From NCBI RefSeq assembly GCF_904846715.1, contig NZ_CAJHBU010000009.1:1-64000 (forward strand): a DNA stretch of 64,000 nt, given 5' to 3'. Below the pieces are notes generated by a model that made no database searches, was not told the origin of the DNA, and worked only from the letters and a program-made list of their open reading frames with translations. Position 1 is the stretch's first letter. Every line of letters begins with the position of its first letter. Shown piece after piece: positions 1-11,001 of the stretch. Position numbers and translations under genes: made by a program. This stretch comes from Psychrobacter vallis (GTDB lineage: Bacteria; Pseudomonadota; Gammaproteobacteria; Pseudomonadales; Moraxellaceae).

Positions 1-65
1 AATTATTATTGATAATACTTATAATCGAAAAACTAAAAATTATAATTACTGAGGATGACCTTGTC

Positions 66-533
66 ATGAGCCATACTTTAGATAACACTGATAAAGCCAT
101 TTTGAATTTGCTACAAGATGATGCGACCCTGCCGCTAAAAGCAGTTGCGGAACACGTTCACGTCTCTATCGCCACGGCGCAACGTCGTATTCAATTGCTG
201 ATAGATGGCGGTGTGATTACCAGGCAAGTCGCCATCGTTGATCCCGACAAGGTGGGCTACGGACTCACCGCCGTGGTGATGATAGAAATGGCGCGCTCTA
301 ATAACTCCATGCAGCATCGGTTTGAGCGTTTGATGAATGCACAACCGCAAGTCATGAGCTGCTATGAAGTATCGGGCGATGCGGATTTTATGCTGATGGT
401 GAATGCCAAAAATATGAATGATTACCATCAATTCACCCGCAGCTTACTGACGTATGAAAACAATGTCCGCCATTTTAAAAGTCAGTTTGTGATGAACTTT
501 ACCAAGAGTGGCACAAAAATTTTGCTCGACTAG
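66..533 (+). CDS. Lrp/AsnC family transcriptional regulator
   Basis: This is a 155-residue one-domain-pair regulator of the leucine-responsive (Lrp/AsnC) family, which usually senses amino acids or related metabolites and binds DNA as an octamer or dimer. The N-terminal third reads as a winged helix-turn-helix (LKAVAEHVHVSIATAQRRI and the following wing), and the rest as a RAM/AsnC ligand domain (SCYEVSGDADFMLMV). The reading frame is open further upstream through a TTG at position 9, but the ATG at 66 has a GAGGA ribosome site just before it and gives the normal family length, so I chose it. The gene it controls cannot be read from this window because the divergent or upstream neighbour lies outside. 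Family assignment is secure; the effector is unknown. Confidence 0.93.
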   Translation: MSHTLDNTDKAILNLLQDDATLPLKAVAEHVHVSIATAQRRIQLLIDGGVITRQVAIVDPDKVGYGLTAVVMIEMARSNNSMQHRFERLMNAQPQVMSCYEVSGDADFMLMVNAKNMNDYHQFTRSLLTYENNVRHFKSQFVMNFTKSGTKILLD

Positions 534-552
534 GGCATATAGAACACGCCTT

Positions 553-610
553 ATAGTCGATACCAAATAAAATGAATACACGATATGATGACGCGAGACT
601 GGGATAAATA
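553..610. repeat. Fragment of the palindromic intergenic repeat
   Basis: The stretch begins TATAGTCGATACCAAATAAA and continues with a near-match to the outer arm of the element at 18441-18587 (ATAGTCGATACTAAATAAAATGG there). It then reads GACGCGAGACTGG, which resembles the start of the inner arm, before the similarity stops. I see only one half, so this is a partial or decayed copy. Confidence 0.65.
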
Positions 611-755
611 GATTAAATATGGATGTAAATTTTAATCCTTCTCAAATGGCAATTATGAGTAGATAAGTTGGGAGCAAACGAGGTACGATATGAACGAAAG
701 TTTGATAATAAATACGATATGAATATTCAATCATCATAGACAAGGAAACGCTATC

Positions 756-1535
756 ATGAATCAGCATAAAGACGAGCTAAAAATGATGGGGAACAGCACA
801 GTCAAAAGTGCTCTACAGAAACCATTAAATATGAAGACCAATGTGAAGACCATGGTTATGGGTGCAGCGCTCACAGCTGTGCTCGCCAGCTCAGGCTGTG
901 CCACCAGCTCACTATTAGAAAGTGACAATCGAGTCAGCACGCAAACCACTAAAACCACGTTGTCTGAAGATCAAATCGTCGCCTTTGGTCGTCCCGCTCA
1001 GGCTTTACCAAAAATGCCCAACGCGACGATGGTTATCGTCGGTGAAAAAAACAGCTATGTGCTGACCCAAGGCGGGACAGAAATGGTCAACCTGTTAAGT
1101 AACCTGACGCCCAAAAACATCCAAGTTGATAATGACATGAGTTTTTATGTACCCAACAATGATGGTTACTTTCAGGGTGAAATGAAACTGTCTTACGCCA
1201 AATTGAAAGATGAATTTAAGCGCTCGGATTATCAGTTCTTTTTGCAGAATAATGGCCGAGAATGTACCTCAGCCAGCGACCAGCGGATCAATGCTCAGCG
1301 TTTTTGCTTCAGTGTGCCAGTGAAAGGTGCTATCTATCCACAAGTCAGTAACTTGAGCATCATTCAGTCGAATTATCGTGCTTTGACCAAGCCTTATATG
1401 GTGACTTTTTATACCCAAAGCCAGCAAAACCAAGTCCATCGTAGTGGCGCAAATACAGCTCAGAAGTTAGTGCTACTACCCTTTGCCCTAGCTTTTGATG
1501 TCGTCACTTTCCCACTACAATTATTAGACAATTAA
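756..1535 (+). CDS. Putative YceK/YidQ-like lipoprotein
   Basis: This encodes a 259-residue exported lipoprotein of unknown role. Around residues 30-50 there is a hydrophobic signal followed by a lipobox-like VLASSGC. The C-terminal end (LLPFALAFDVVTFPLQLL) resembles the closing segment of YceK/YidQ (DUF1375) lipoproteins, where a conserved D-x-x-x-x-P pattern precedes the end. That link is a recollection of the family pattern and is tentative. The start at 756 has an AAGGAA ribosome site at a good distance. The long N-terminal part before the hydrophobic segment is unusual, and internal ATGs at 786 or 831 could be the real start. A strong hairpin follows at 1588-1629, so the gene looks monocistronic. 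Confidence 0.7.
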   Translation: MNQHKDELKMMGNSTVKSALQKPLNMKTNVKTMVMGAALTAVLASSGCATSSLLESDNRVSTQTTKTTLSEDQIVAFGRPAQALPKMPNATMVIVGEKNSYVLTQGGTEMVNLLSNLTPKNIQVDNDMSFYVPNNDGYFQGEMKLSYAKLKDEFKRSDYQFFLQNNGRECTSASDQRINAQRFCFSVPVKGAIYPQVSNLSIIQSNYRALTKPYMVTFYTQSQQNQVHRSGANTAQKLVLLPFALAFDVVTFPLQLLDN

Positions 1536-1587
1536 AAAAACAGTCTGATTCAGTTATCACTTCATTCACTTTCTTGATACTTAGTCC

Positions 1588-1629
1588 AAAATAAGAATGG
1601 TTTTGAAAGATCAAAAACCATTCTTATTT
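1588..1629. terminator. Bidirectional-type intrinsic terminator
   Basis: An inverted repeat pairs AAATAAGAATGGTTTTGA with TCAAAAACCATTCTTATTT around a five-base loop. It lies about 50 bases after the lipoprotein stop. Confidence 0.75.
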
Positions 1630-1796
1630 GCACATTCCCTCACGCTATCAATAACTTATCAGCAATCGGCTCTCGTAGAATAGGTCGCATCATGAGTGTA
1701 ATTCATGTTAAAATGAGCGCTTTTAAATGAGCCGTCATTATTTTTGATGAATAACGGTGATTTTTTAGTACCATTTTCTACTCAACAGGTCTGCCC

Positions 1797-4265
1797 ATGT
1801 CTGCCGATACCATTGCTCGCACCGCCTTTAAACAAGGCACCAAACCACTTTACGATTATGACAAACATTGGGCGAGCTGCTACGAGCCTGCGCCTTATCT
1901 GCCCATGAGCCGCAAAGAAATGGACGATTTGGGCTGGGATGCCTGTGATGTCATCATCATTTCAGGCGATGCGTATGTCGATCATCCAAGTTTTGGTATG
2001 GCGATTATCGGTCGTCTGTTAGAGTCGCAAGGCTTTCGCGTGGGCATCATTGCCCAGCCAGACTGGAAGAGCAAAGACGCTTTTATGGAACTGGGTAAAC
2101 CTGTCTATGCGTATGGCGTGACCGCGGGCAACATGGATAGCATGATCAACCGCTATACCGCTGATCGTAAAATCCGTAGCGATGATGCGTACTCGCCTGG
2201 TAATGTCGCCAACAAACGCCCTGACCGCGCGGCTATCGTTTATAGCCAGCGCTGCCGTGAAGCGTATCCTGATGTGCCGATCATCTTGGGCGGTATCGAA
2301 GGCAGTTTACGCCGTATCGCTCATTATGATTACTGGTCGGATAAAGTCCGTCGCAGTATTTTGCTTGATGCCCGTGCCGATGTCTTATTGTACGGTAACG
2401 CTGAACGTGCCATCGTCGATGTGGTACATGGCCTATCAAAAGGCTATAGCTTTGAGCAAATGAGCAAGTTGCGCGGTACGTCTTATCTATTGACCCCAAC
2501 GCGTCGTCATTGGCAAGAAGATATGACTGAGGTCGCGAGCAATGATGTCGATACCGTGGGCCGTGTTGATCCTATCATCAACCCGTACGTGATGACTGAA
2601 GATGTGGATAGCTGTAAAGTCGAACAAGATAAACCATCGGACTCGCCTGTTGGGCAAGCCATGCCTTCACAGTCATCAATGTCATCGAAATATCAGGGCT
2701 TCGTTTCTGAGCCAGTAACTAATAAAATTCTCAATGCGCATCAAATCGACGAAGAAACGCAAGTGGTACAGATGCGCGGCTTTGACAAGCCAATGACGGC
2801 ACGTAAGCATAAGCTAAAAATGCCACCACGTGAGCAAACGGTGATTCGTCTGCCTGATTATGAGCACGTCAAATCTGACCCTGTGCTTTATGCCCATGCC
2901 AGCCGTATCTTGCATTTGGAGACCAATCCGGGTAACGCGCGTGCGCTCGTGCAGCGTCACAGCAGCGGGGCTGGTAATTCACACACCTCCATCGATGTCT
3001 GGCTCAATCCGCCACCAGTGCCACTCTCAACTGAAGAGATGGATTACGTGTTTGACTTACCTTACGCACGCTTGCCGCATCCAAGTTATGGTGATGCGCG
3101 CATCCCTGCTTATGACATGATCAAGTTTTCGGTCAATATCATGCGTGGCTGTTTTGGTGGTTGCACCTTTTGCTCGATCACTGAGCACGAAGGACGTATT
3201 ATTCAAAGCCGTTCAGAAGAATCGATCTTGCGCGAAGTGGAAGCGATTCGCGATACCGCGCCCAACTTCACTGGCGTCATCTCTGACCTTGGTGGCCCAA
3301 CGGCAAATATGTACCGCCTCAGCTGTAAAGATGAGACGATTGAGAAGAATTGCCGTAAGCCATCTTGTGTCTATCCTGATGTCTGTGAAAACCTGCTGAC
3401 CGATCACAGTAATTTGACCAAGCTGTATCGCAAAGCGCGTGATATCAAAGGCGTGAAAAAAATCCTGATTGCCTCAGGCTTGCGTTATGATTTGGCAGTC
3501 AAAGATCCTGAATACGTCAAAGAGTTGGTCAGCCATCATGTCGGCGGTTATCTAAAGATTGCGCCTGAGCATTCTGAAGAAGGCGTGCTATCGAAAATGA
3601 TGAAGCCGGGCATGGGCAGCTATGACCAGTTCAAGGCCATGTTTGAGCAATTCAGCCAAGAAGCGGGCAAAGAGCAGTATTTGATTCCTTACTTTATCGC
3701 CGCCCATCCGGGCACCAAAGATGAAGACATGATGAATCTTGCGCTTTGGCTAAAAAATCATGGCTACCGCGCTGACCAAGTCCAAGCGTTTTATCCAAGC
3801 CCGATGGCGACGGCGACCACCATGTATCACACGCACAAAGACCCACTACATAAGATTAGCCGTAGTGAAGGTGATATGGATATCGTCAAGTCTGGCAAGC
3901 AGCGAAAATTGCACAAAGCATTCTTGCGTTATCACGATCCCAAAAACTGGGTCATGCTGCGTAAAGCGCTACAAGACATGGGACGCAGTGATTTGATTGG
4001 CAAAAACCGTGGCTGCTTGATTCCGCCATTTAACGCCAGTTTGGAAGGCCGCGATGCCGCACAAGACAGCTATCAATCCGCGCGCAAAAAGAACAGCCGC
4101 CTTGGTAATGACTCGGTGAAGCGTAGCAATAACTCGGCAACCAATAGCTCGTCAACCAATGCTACTGCTGGCAAAAATACTGGCGGCAAGAACACCAAAA
4201 AGCGCGTGAGCAAAGGCAACTTCCAAACTCAGCACACAGGTCTGCCACCACGCAAAACCAAATAG
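1797..4265 (+). CDS. ygiQ: YgiQ family radical SAM protein
   Basis: This 822-residue protein belongs to the YgiQ (UPF0313) radical S-adenosylmethionine family. The [4Fe-4S]-binding motif is visible as C452-x3-C456-x2-C459 ([12 protein letters not shown]), preceded by a long N-terminal region of about 440 residues that is typical of YgiQ. A poorly conserved linker rich in Ser, Gln and Asp lies around residues 260-310. The C-terminus after about residue 760 is a basic, Asn/Lys/Ser-rich tail ending GLPPRKTK, as in many relatives. The substrate of YgiQ proteins is not established to my knowledge. It is a single-gene unit, with a strong terminator about 90 bases downstream. Family call is firm, function unknown. 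Confidence 0.95.
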   Translation: MSADTIARTAFKQGTKPLYDYDKHWASCYEPAPYLPMSRKEMDDLGWDACDVIIISGDAYVDHPSFGMAIIGRLLESQGFRVGIIAQPDWKSKDAFMELGKPVYAYGVTAGNMDSMINRYTADRKIRSDDAYSPGNVANKRPDRAAIVYSQRCREAYPDVPIILGGIEGSLRRIAHYDYWSDKVRRSILLDARADVLLYGNAERAIVDVVHGLSKGYSFEQMSKLRGTSYLLTPTRRHWQEDMTEVASNDVDTVGRVDPIINPYVMTEDVDSCKVEQDKPSDSPVGQAMPSQSSMSSKYQGFVSEPVTNKILNAHQIDEETQVVQMRGFDKPMTARKHKLKMPPREQTVIRLPDYEHVKSDPVLYAHASRILHLETNPGNARALVQRHSSGAGNSHTSIDVWLNPPPVPLSTEEMDYVFDLPYARLPHPSYGDARIPAYDMIKFSVNIMRGCFGGCTFCSITEHEGRIIQSRSEESILREVEAIRDTAPNFTGVISDLGGPTANMYRLSCKDETIEKNCRKPSCVYPDVCENLLTDHSNLTKLYRKARDIKGVKKILIASGLRYDLAVKDPEYVKELVSHHVGGYLKIAPEHSEEGVLSKMMKPGMGSYDQFKAMFEQFSQEAGKEQYLIPYFIAAHPGTKDEDMMNLALWLKNHGYRADQVQAFYPSPMATATTMYHTHKDPLHKISRSEGDMDIVKSGKQRKLHKAFLRYHDPKNWVMLRKALQDMGRSDLIGKNRGCLIPPFNASLEGRDAAQDSYQSARKKNSRLGNDSVKRSNNSATNSSSTNATAGKNTGGKNTKKRVSKGNFQTQHTGLPPRKTK

Positions 4266-4615
4266 CTTGTTGAGAAGCCGCTTTGTAAGAAGTCGCTTTG
4301 ATAATATAAGATAATGTAAAGACAGAGTCTAAACGTAGACCGTGTTAAGTTAGTCAAAAAAGCGTCTATCAGCTCTCAGTTGATAGACGCTTTTTTGTCT
4401 GACTCATTAGTGAGTAAAAATTCAAATGATTATCGTTTATCTTTCAATATGTTGGCGATTGTAAATTACATTAGGCAGCGCTTGAGTAACCAAGCAAACA
4501 CGTAACAAACAATTTCTAACATTCTCCCGCTATGGTTTTGGCTACCATATGCGTCATATGCTTAATGCATTATTAAGAATACATACATAAAAACGAATTT
4601 ACTTTGGAGAGACCC
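4266..4615. other. Intergenic region with tandem 15-mer and terminator
   Basis: Just after ygiQ there are two imperfect copies of a 15-base unit (AGAAGCCGCTTTGTA, AGAAGTCGCTTTGAT; 4273-4302). The ygiQ terminator follows. From 4400 to the ribosome site GGAGAG before 4616 I see nothing else I can name. Confidence 0.5.
4356..4397. terminator. Intrinsic terminator after ygiQ
   Basis: AAAAAAGCGTCTATCA pairs with TGATAGACGCTTTTTT around a nine-base loop, and the right arm ends in six T. It is a perfect stem of about 16 bp. Confidence 0.88.
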
Positions 4616-5029
4616 ATGAATACACTAACCAAAATTGTGACTGCCTTACCTGCCCTTGCCCTACTAAGCGCCTGTGCGACCACCGCGCCTACCACACCAA
4701 ATACTTCCGAAACGCCTGTCAAAGACAGCATGCCTGATGCAGCTTATGATCGTATGGCAGCAGCGCCTTATACTTGTACTGATGACAGCACCATCATGGC
4801 AAAACAATCTATTAATAAAAACCAAGCCATGGTGAATGCGACTTTGCCAAAAGTAAAATGGGCAGAACAAAAGATTGTCTTAAATGGCGGCGTGCAAGGT
4901 GATGTCGCAAGCTATGTCAACGACTCAAACCCAGAAGCGACCTATGCATGGCACATGAAAGGCGACAAAGGCATCTTTGCCATCAAATGGGCAAATGGTA
5001 AAGAATACCAAGTAAACTGCCAAATCTAA
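4616..5029 (+). CDS. Small lipoprotein, possibly MliC-like lysozyme inhibitor
   Basis: This is a 137-residue lipoprotein. A signal peptide ends in the lipobox LLSAC, with the lipidated Cys near residue 20, followed by a Thr/Pro-rich linker. The mature part starts YTCTDDSTI and closes with WANGKEYQVNCQI, giving two Cys at the ends of a beta-rich domain. That arrangement resembles the MliC/PliC lysozyme-inhibitor fold (Y-x-C at the start, a C near the end). The match is by pattern only, so a different small beta-barrel lipoprotein is possible. The frame extends to a TTG at 4604, but the ATG at 4616 follows GGAGAG directly and is the better start. A terminator follows at 5068. Confidence 0.7.
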   Translation: MNTLTKIVTALPALALLSACATTAPTTPNTSETPVKDSMPDAAYDRMAAAPYTCTDDSTIMAKQSINKNQAMVNATLPKVKWAEQKIVLNGGVQGDVASYVNDSNPEATYAWHMKGDKGIFAIKWANGKEYQVNCQI

Positions 5030-5067
5030 TTAGCCAAAAACAAAGAGTGGCAGTAGTAAGAATAAAT

Positions 5068-5100
5068 AAAAAACAGTCATCATCAGATGGCTGTTTTTTT
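5068..5100 (+). terminator. Intrinsic terminator
   Basis: AAAAAACAG(TC)ATC pairs with GATGGCTGTTTTTTT about 40 bases after the small lipoprotein gene. The T-tract lies on the plus strand. Confidence 0.8.
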
Positions 5101-5251
5101 GTGCGTGTTCATAGACGCTTTGGTACTTTTACCTAGAGAAGCGTCACGAAACCTGTCAAAATAGCGTTTATACATCGCAGTCCTCTACTTATTTTATAGG
5201 GGAGTGATGATATAGATATAGTATATGACCAATCACTCAGAGGATACATCG

Positions 5252-5794
5252 ATGGCTAAGCGTCTAATAAACATGATAGTAATTGCTACTACAAGTCTGT
5301 GGGCGCTGACAGGATGCGACAACGGTGCGGAGACTAGCAACCAAACCACTGAGCCCGCAGCCGCAACGGCAGCCCCCTCTGCATCGACTGCAGCCACAAA
5401 CACCATCGATTGGTCATTGGTCGCCAGTGGTGAGACGCCTGCTGACCGCGCCAGTTATCAGTATCCGTTTGCACTCGACAGTCAAAACGTTCGTGATTAT
5501 GCCGATTATTTCAAAGTGGATAATGCCACGGCTCAGCACAATCTCACTATCAGTATGGCCAGCAACGAGGCGCTATCAAAAGCCTTGGATCAGCTGAGTG
5601 AAACCTATGTCTCACATGAGGTAATCGATAGCAAGGACATGAAGCTTGTCATTCATACCACGCCCGATGTCGCTGCCAGTAGCTACGATTATGTGCTGTC
5701 TGATGACTTTGCTAAAGGACTGGTATTACCCATTGAAATCAAACCTGATGGTAAGAAAGGTGATGTGACGGCGCATGGAGAGATGGCGGAGTAG
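5252..5794 (+). CDS. Lipoprotein of unknown function
   Basis: This encodes a 180-residue lipoprotein. Residues 1-23 form a signal ending in the lipobox ALTGC. A low-complexity Ala/Thr/Ser linker follows to about residue 50, then a compact soluble domain ending LPIEIKPDGKKGDVTAHG. I do not recognise the domain. The ATG at 5252 has an AGAGGA ribosome site upstream; an in-frame ATG at 5225 lacks one. The last roughly 110 bases recur with one deleted base at 6903-7016, on the far side of the neighbouring convergent gene, so the locus has a history of duplication. Export to the inner or outer membrane is likely; the partner is unknown. Confidence 0.75.
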   Translation: MAKRLINMIVIATTSLWALTGCDNGAETSNQTTEPAAATAAPSASTAATNTIDWSLVASGETPADRASYQYPFALDSQNVRDYADYFKVDNATAQHNLTISMASNEALSKALDQLSETYVSHEVIDSKDMKLVIHTTPDVAASSYDYVLSDDFAKGLVLPIEIKPDGKKGDVTAHGEMAE

Positions 5795-5898
5795 CGTGTT
5801 CACTGGTTTGCGTAAACGACTATACCTGCTAGGTTGATAGGCCTCATAAAACTTGCTGGATGCAGCTGACTCTTATGTAAGCTGCTAAAAGTCATTGT

Positions 5899-6759
5899 TT
5901 AAATAAAAGCACGAACGAGCATGTAGCCACCCATACCAACCATCATGACATTTTCAGTTAAGGAAATAGCGCCCAACGGCACATTACTATCACCGCCTAC
6001 GCAGGCACATTTTAGCTCGCGCTTATCGATATATACCGCTTTGATGACGGATATGCCACCAATTAAGCCGATGACAAAGGCGACTATACCGGCAATGGGA
6101 TTGAGCCAAGGTTGATCCGCAAGCATAGCAATACCAGCAAAGGCTTCTAAAAACGGATACACATAAGCGTAGCGTACCACTCGTCTTGCCAGCAAATCAT
6201 AACCCAAAAACCCAGTGGTAAACCCTTCTAAGTCTTCAAGCTTTTTGATCGCCAGCACACACATAGACAGCGCGACAAACCACATCAACGCTTGCATGGA
6301 CAATATGTTGACTGAGAATGCCCAGCATAACGCCAAACTCATCAGTGCCGTAACAGAAAATATCGCAATAATGGGTGCGTAAGTCTTATCGTCTTTTTTT
6401 TCGGGTTCGCTGTTACCCAAGAATACCTGCAAATCATCATTACCGCCAATGCGGTTGCCATCAATGAATGTCTGCGGCGTGGTCTTTACCCCAAGCGTGT
6501 CCTTAACCAAACTGTTTTGGTCTTGGTTCGTGATATGCCGATCGGTAATGTCGTAGCCTGCATGTTTGAGCGCCGCTAATGACTTCAGTCCAAACGGGCA
6601 CAAATGATCGGGCATTACCATACGAAAGATGATGGCAGACTGACCGCCTTCTTTGTGGATATGCTCGCCCGGCAGTGTCTTTATCAGCTGCTGGACTTCG
6701 GACGTGTGGCTGTCATCAACCGTTTGGATGGCGGGCTGATTTTCTGTATTATCTGTCAT
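5899..6759 (-). CDS. Glutaredoxin-MauE/DoxX membrane redox fusion
   Basis: This 286-residue protein joins two redox modules. Residues 40-115 look like a glutaredoxin: C54 in LCPFGLKS, the cis-Pro region TTPQTFIDG (93-101) and GGNDDL. The active site is C-P-F-G, so it is monothiol. Residues about 128-286 hold four or more hydrophobic helices and a C251-A-C253 motif followed by GGDSNVPLG, which resembles MauE/DoxX-type membrane proteins that pass electrons to extracytoplasmic thiols. The likely role is thiol or disulfide transfer at the membrane, by inference. The gene is convergent with the lipoprotein at 5252 and has no evident operon partner. Confidence in the two domains is fair; the physiological substrate is unknown. 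Confidence 0.8.
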   Translation of the reverse strand: MTDNTENQPAIQTVDDSHTSEVQQLIKTLPGEHIHKEGGQSAIIFRMVMPDHLCPFGLKSLAALKHAGYDITDRHITNQDQNSLVKDTLGVKTTPQTFIDGNRIGGNDDLQVFLGNSEPEKKDDKTYAPIIAIFSVTALMSLALCWAFSVNILSMQALMWFVALSMCVLAIKKLEDLEGFTTGFLGYDLLARRVVRYAYVYPFLEAFAGIAMLADQPWLNPIAGIVAFVIGLIGGISVIKAVYIDKRELKCACVGGDSNVPLGAISLTENVMMVGMGGYMLVRAFI

Positions 6760-6902
6760 TACTCACTCCTCACTTATACTCACTATTATTACTTTATAAG
6801 TATGAGTCGCGATAATCTTGACCAATCGTGTTAACTTTCTTATGTTTAATGATAAGTAGAACTTTACTCTCAATTAAACAGTATTACTTACATTACTGAC
6901 GA

Positions 6903-7016
6903 CCGCTATAATTATATGCTGAATAATAGTTTTGCTAAAGGGCTGTATTGCCCATTGAAATCAAACCTGATGGTAAGAAAAGTGATGTGAAGGCGCATGG
7001 TGAGGTGGCGGAGTAG
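6903..7016 (+). pseudogene. Decayed 3' fragment of the 5252 lipoprotein gene
   Basis: About 114 bases match 5682-5794, the end of the lipoprotein gene, at roughly 80-85 percent by eye, including a perfect run covering CCCATTGAAATCAAACCTGA and the shared stop GGCGGAGTAG. One G is missing in the segment CTG-TATTGCCC (CTGGTATTACCC in the intact gene), which breaks the frame. No start or signal sequence is present, so it cannot make a protein. It marks a duplication that now flanks the glutaredoxin-MauE gene. Confidence 0.85.
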
Positions 7017-7020
7017 AAGC

Positions 7021-7059
7021 TAATAGCGCGTGTCTTGATTTGTTTGACACACGCTATTA
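7021..7059. terminator. Hairpin terminator after the DUF2971-like gene
   Basis: TAATAGCGCGTGTC pairs with GACACACGCTATTA with one mismatch, in the 50 bases between the pseudogene fragment and the stop of the minus-strand gene. T-tracts are weak on both sides, so strength is uncertain. Confidence 0.6.
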
Positions 7060-7066
7060 AAACATA

Positions 7067-8698
7067 CTAAGTCTGACGATATGGATTGTTTGAAAGGTCT
7101 ATTCTGACTTTATGCTTATTTTGACTTTTACAAAGTAATTTCGCTAAATAAGGTTGATACTGAGTAGCAGCTGGTGCGATATATATTTTATCAAGATTAT
7201 CTCTTACATCTGCTTCATACTCAATATACAAGAATTTTCCAAAGTCAATTTTGACTTTAGGATCCTCAAGCGAAGTTATATATATCATGCGACATTCTTG
7301 CTCTTCCTGAAAAGCAGAATGTTTAATCAGATATTTTAATGGTAGAAGAATCTCATCTAACAGCTTCTCTATATCATTTGACAGCCTTGAATCACAATCG
7401 CTGATTCTTGTATTTTCTTTAACAATTGATTTATAAATATTTTTAAGGCTATAAAAGGCATCTTTAAAATCTTTAGTTTTTTTATCAATATAATTTTTAT
7501 ATGCTTTCCATTCAGCTTCGGCTTTGCTTGTTTTTTCATTTTCTATATCTATAGTCTCATCACTAAACTCTCGAAAAAATGTTAATCGATTACGTTGTGC
7601 TAAATGTACATAGTTAGATGTAGGGTCAAGATAGACACATCTCATAACAGGCTGCTCTTTAATTCTTTCCACAGGTTTTTCAAAAATTTTTTCTTTTGGT
7701 GATTCAATAGTACTTTTATGAATAGGAATCGTATCATTTTTCTGTAAATTATCTTTAAATGCTACGTAAGATAATCCTGCAGTAGAACTATGTTCTTGAA
7801 AGAAATTTTGATTAAATACTAAACTAATCCCAGAAGCTTCCTTGTTATCTTGTTTACCGTATAATCTGAATTGGTTAAGGCTATCATGATTAAAAGTAAA
7901 ACAACTAATAAAAGCATGTAGCTTCTCATCGAAATCTGGCGCATAAAATGAATTTTCTTTTACACCTTTCAAATGGTTTGAAAGTAACTGACCTTCACTT
8001 GGGTCATTGACATTATTAATAGTATTGAGACGAAATGCACTTGGCCGTCCTTGGTCTTTGTCTACAGCTAATAGCTTTTCTGTTGTATATGTGCCAGTGT
8101 AGTGAGCAAGTTTCCTTTCAGGCGCCTTTTCAGTATCTGATAGCTGGCTAAAATCCAATTTCAAAATATCGACTATTAATAATGTTTGATCTAAAAGCTC
8201 TATAAAATTTTTACCCAAGGTTTCATTTTCAGGATCTAAGAGAAAGCTATTTATTTTTTCATAACAATATGTTTCATAAAGATATGTGTCGCTAACCAAT
8301 CTAAATAATTTTATAGACTTCTCATACTCTTTCTTTTTTAAATAATCCTTCGCAAATTTAAAAGCATATTCACTTATAATTGTAGTCACCCAAGACTTTC
8401 TGTTGAATAACTCTATTATTATTTCATAAGCTTCATCTACCTTATCTTTAAAGTAATATTTTACTACTGCTATATTCATTTGAGCTAGTTCATAATATCC
8501 TTTATCATCACTCTCTTTCATGTTTTCTAATACATCTAATGCTAAGTCATACTTCTGAACGCTTAGTAAACAGTCATATATCTTAAATTGAGTTTGTGCA
8601 AAAACCTCTCCTCTGTTTTTCTCACGCGTGACTTTCAGCAATTCTTCAACTTCTTTTCGAGTCACTTCATCTAGACCATCTAAATCATCAATATTCAT
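7067..8698 (-). CDS. TPR-like protein with DUF2971-like C-terminal domain
   Basis: This encodes a 543-residue cytoplasmic protein with no signal or membrane segment. Residues 1-170 are helical and repetitive in the manner of tetratricopeptide repeats. From about residue 195 the pattern HYTGTYTTEKLL, RLNTINNVNDPSEG, FISCFTF, QFRLYG and later EEQECRMIYI matches what I recall of DUF2971 proteins (NDP-x-E, W/F-x-x-YG, E-x-E-x-R). The biochemical role of that family is not known to me; members often sit in variable regions. The gene is clearly more AT-rich than ligA, zipA and smc upstream, which suggests acquisition. Its ATG is three bases after the ligA stop, with a GGGGAG ribosome site inside the ligA end, so the two are probably co-transcribed. 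Confidence 0.72.
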   Translation of the reverse strand: MNIDDLDGLDEVTRKEVEELLKVTREKNRGEVFAQTQFKIYDCLLSVQKYDLALDVLENMKESDDKGYYELAQMNIAVVKYYFKDKVDEAYEIIIELFNRKSWVTTIISEYAFKFAKDYLKKKEYEKSIKLFRLVSDTYLYETYCYEKINSFLLDPENETLGKNFIELLDQTLLIVDILKLDFSQLSDTEKAPERKLAHYTGTYTTEKLLAVDKDQGRPSAFRLNTINNVNDPSEGQLLSNHLKGVKENSFYAPDFDEKLHAFISCFTFNHDSLNQFRLYGKQDNKEASGISLVFNQNFFQEHSSTAGLSYVAFKDNLQKNDTIPIHKSTIESPKEKIFEKPVERIKEQPVMRCVYLDPTSNYVHLAQRNRLTFFREFSDETIDIENEKTSKAEAEWKAYKNYIDKKTKDFKDAFYSLKNIYKSIVKENTRISDCDSRLSNDIEKLLDEILLPLKYLIKHSAFQEEQECRMIYITSLEDPKVKIDFGKFLYIEYEADVRDNLDKIYIAPAATQYQPYLAKLLCKSQNKHKVRIDLSNNPYRQT

Positions 8699-8701
8699 AC
8701 C

Positions 8702-10846
<2,145 letters not shown>

Positions 10847-10916
10847 TCAAGATGTCGATATGATAACAAGTTTGTAGGTTGCTCGGACAATATTTTACAG
10901 AAACTGAAAGCCATTA

Positions 10917-10953
10917 AAAAAGGCAAATAACGTTCATCGCTATTTGCCTTTTT
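10917..10953. terminator. Bidirectional terminator between zipA and ligA
   Basis: AAAAAGGCAAATA pairs perfectly with TATTTGCCTTTTT around an 11-base loop, with A/T tracts on both sides. It ends the smc-zipA transcript, so ligA likely has its own promoter in the about 90 bases before its start. Confidence 0.87.
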
Positions 10954-11001
10954 AAAACTCAGAACCACTTTTAAATGTTGGTTTGTTTAACCTTCAAGCT
11001 T

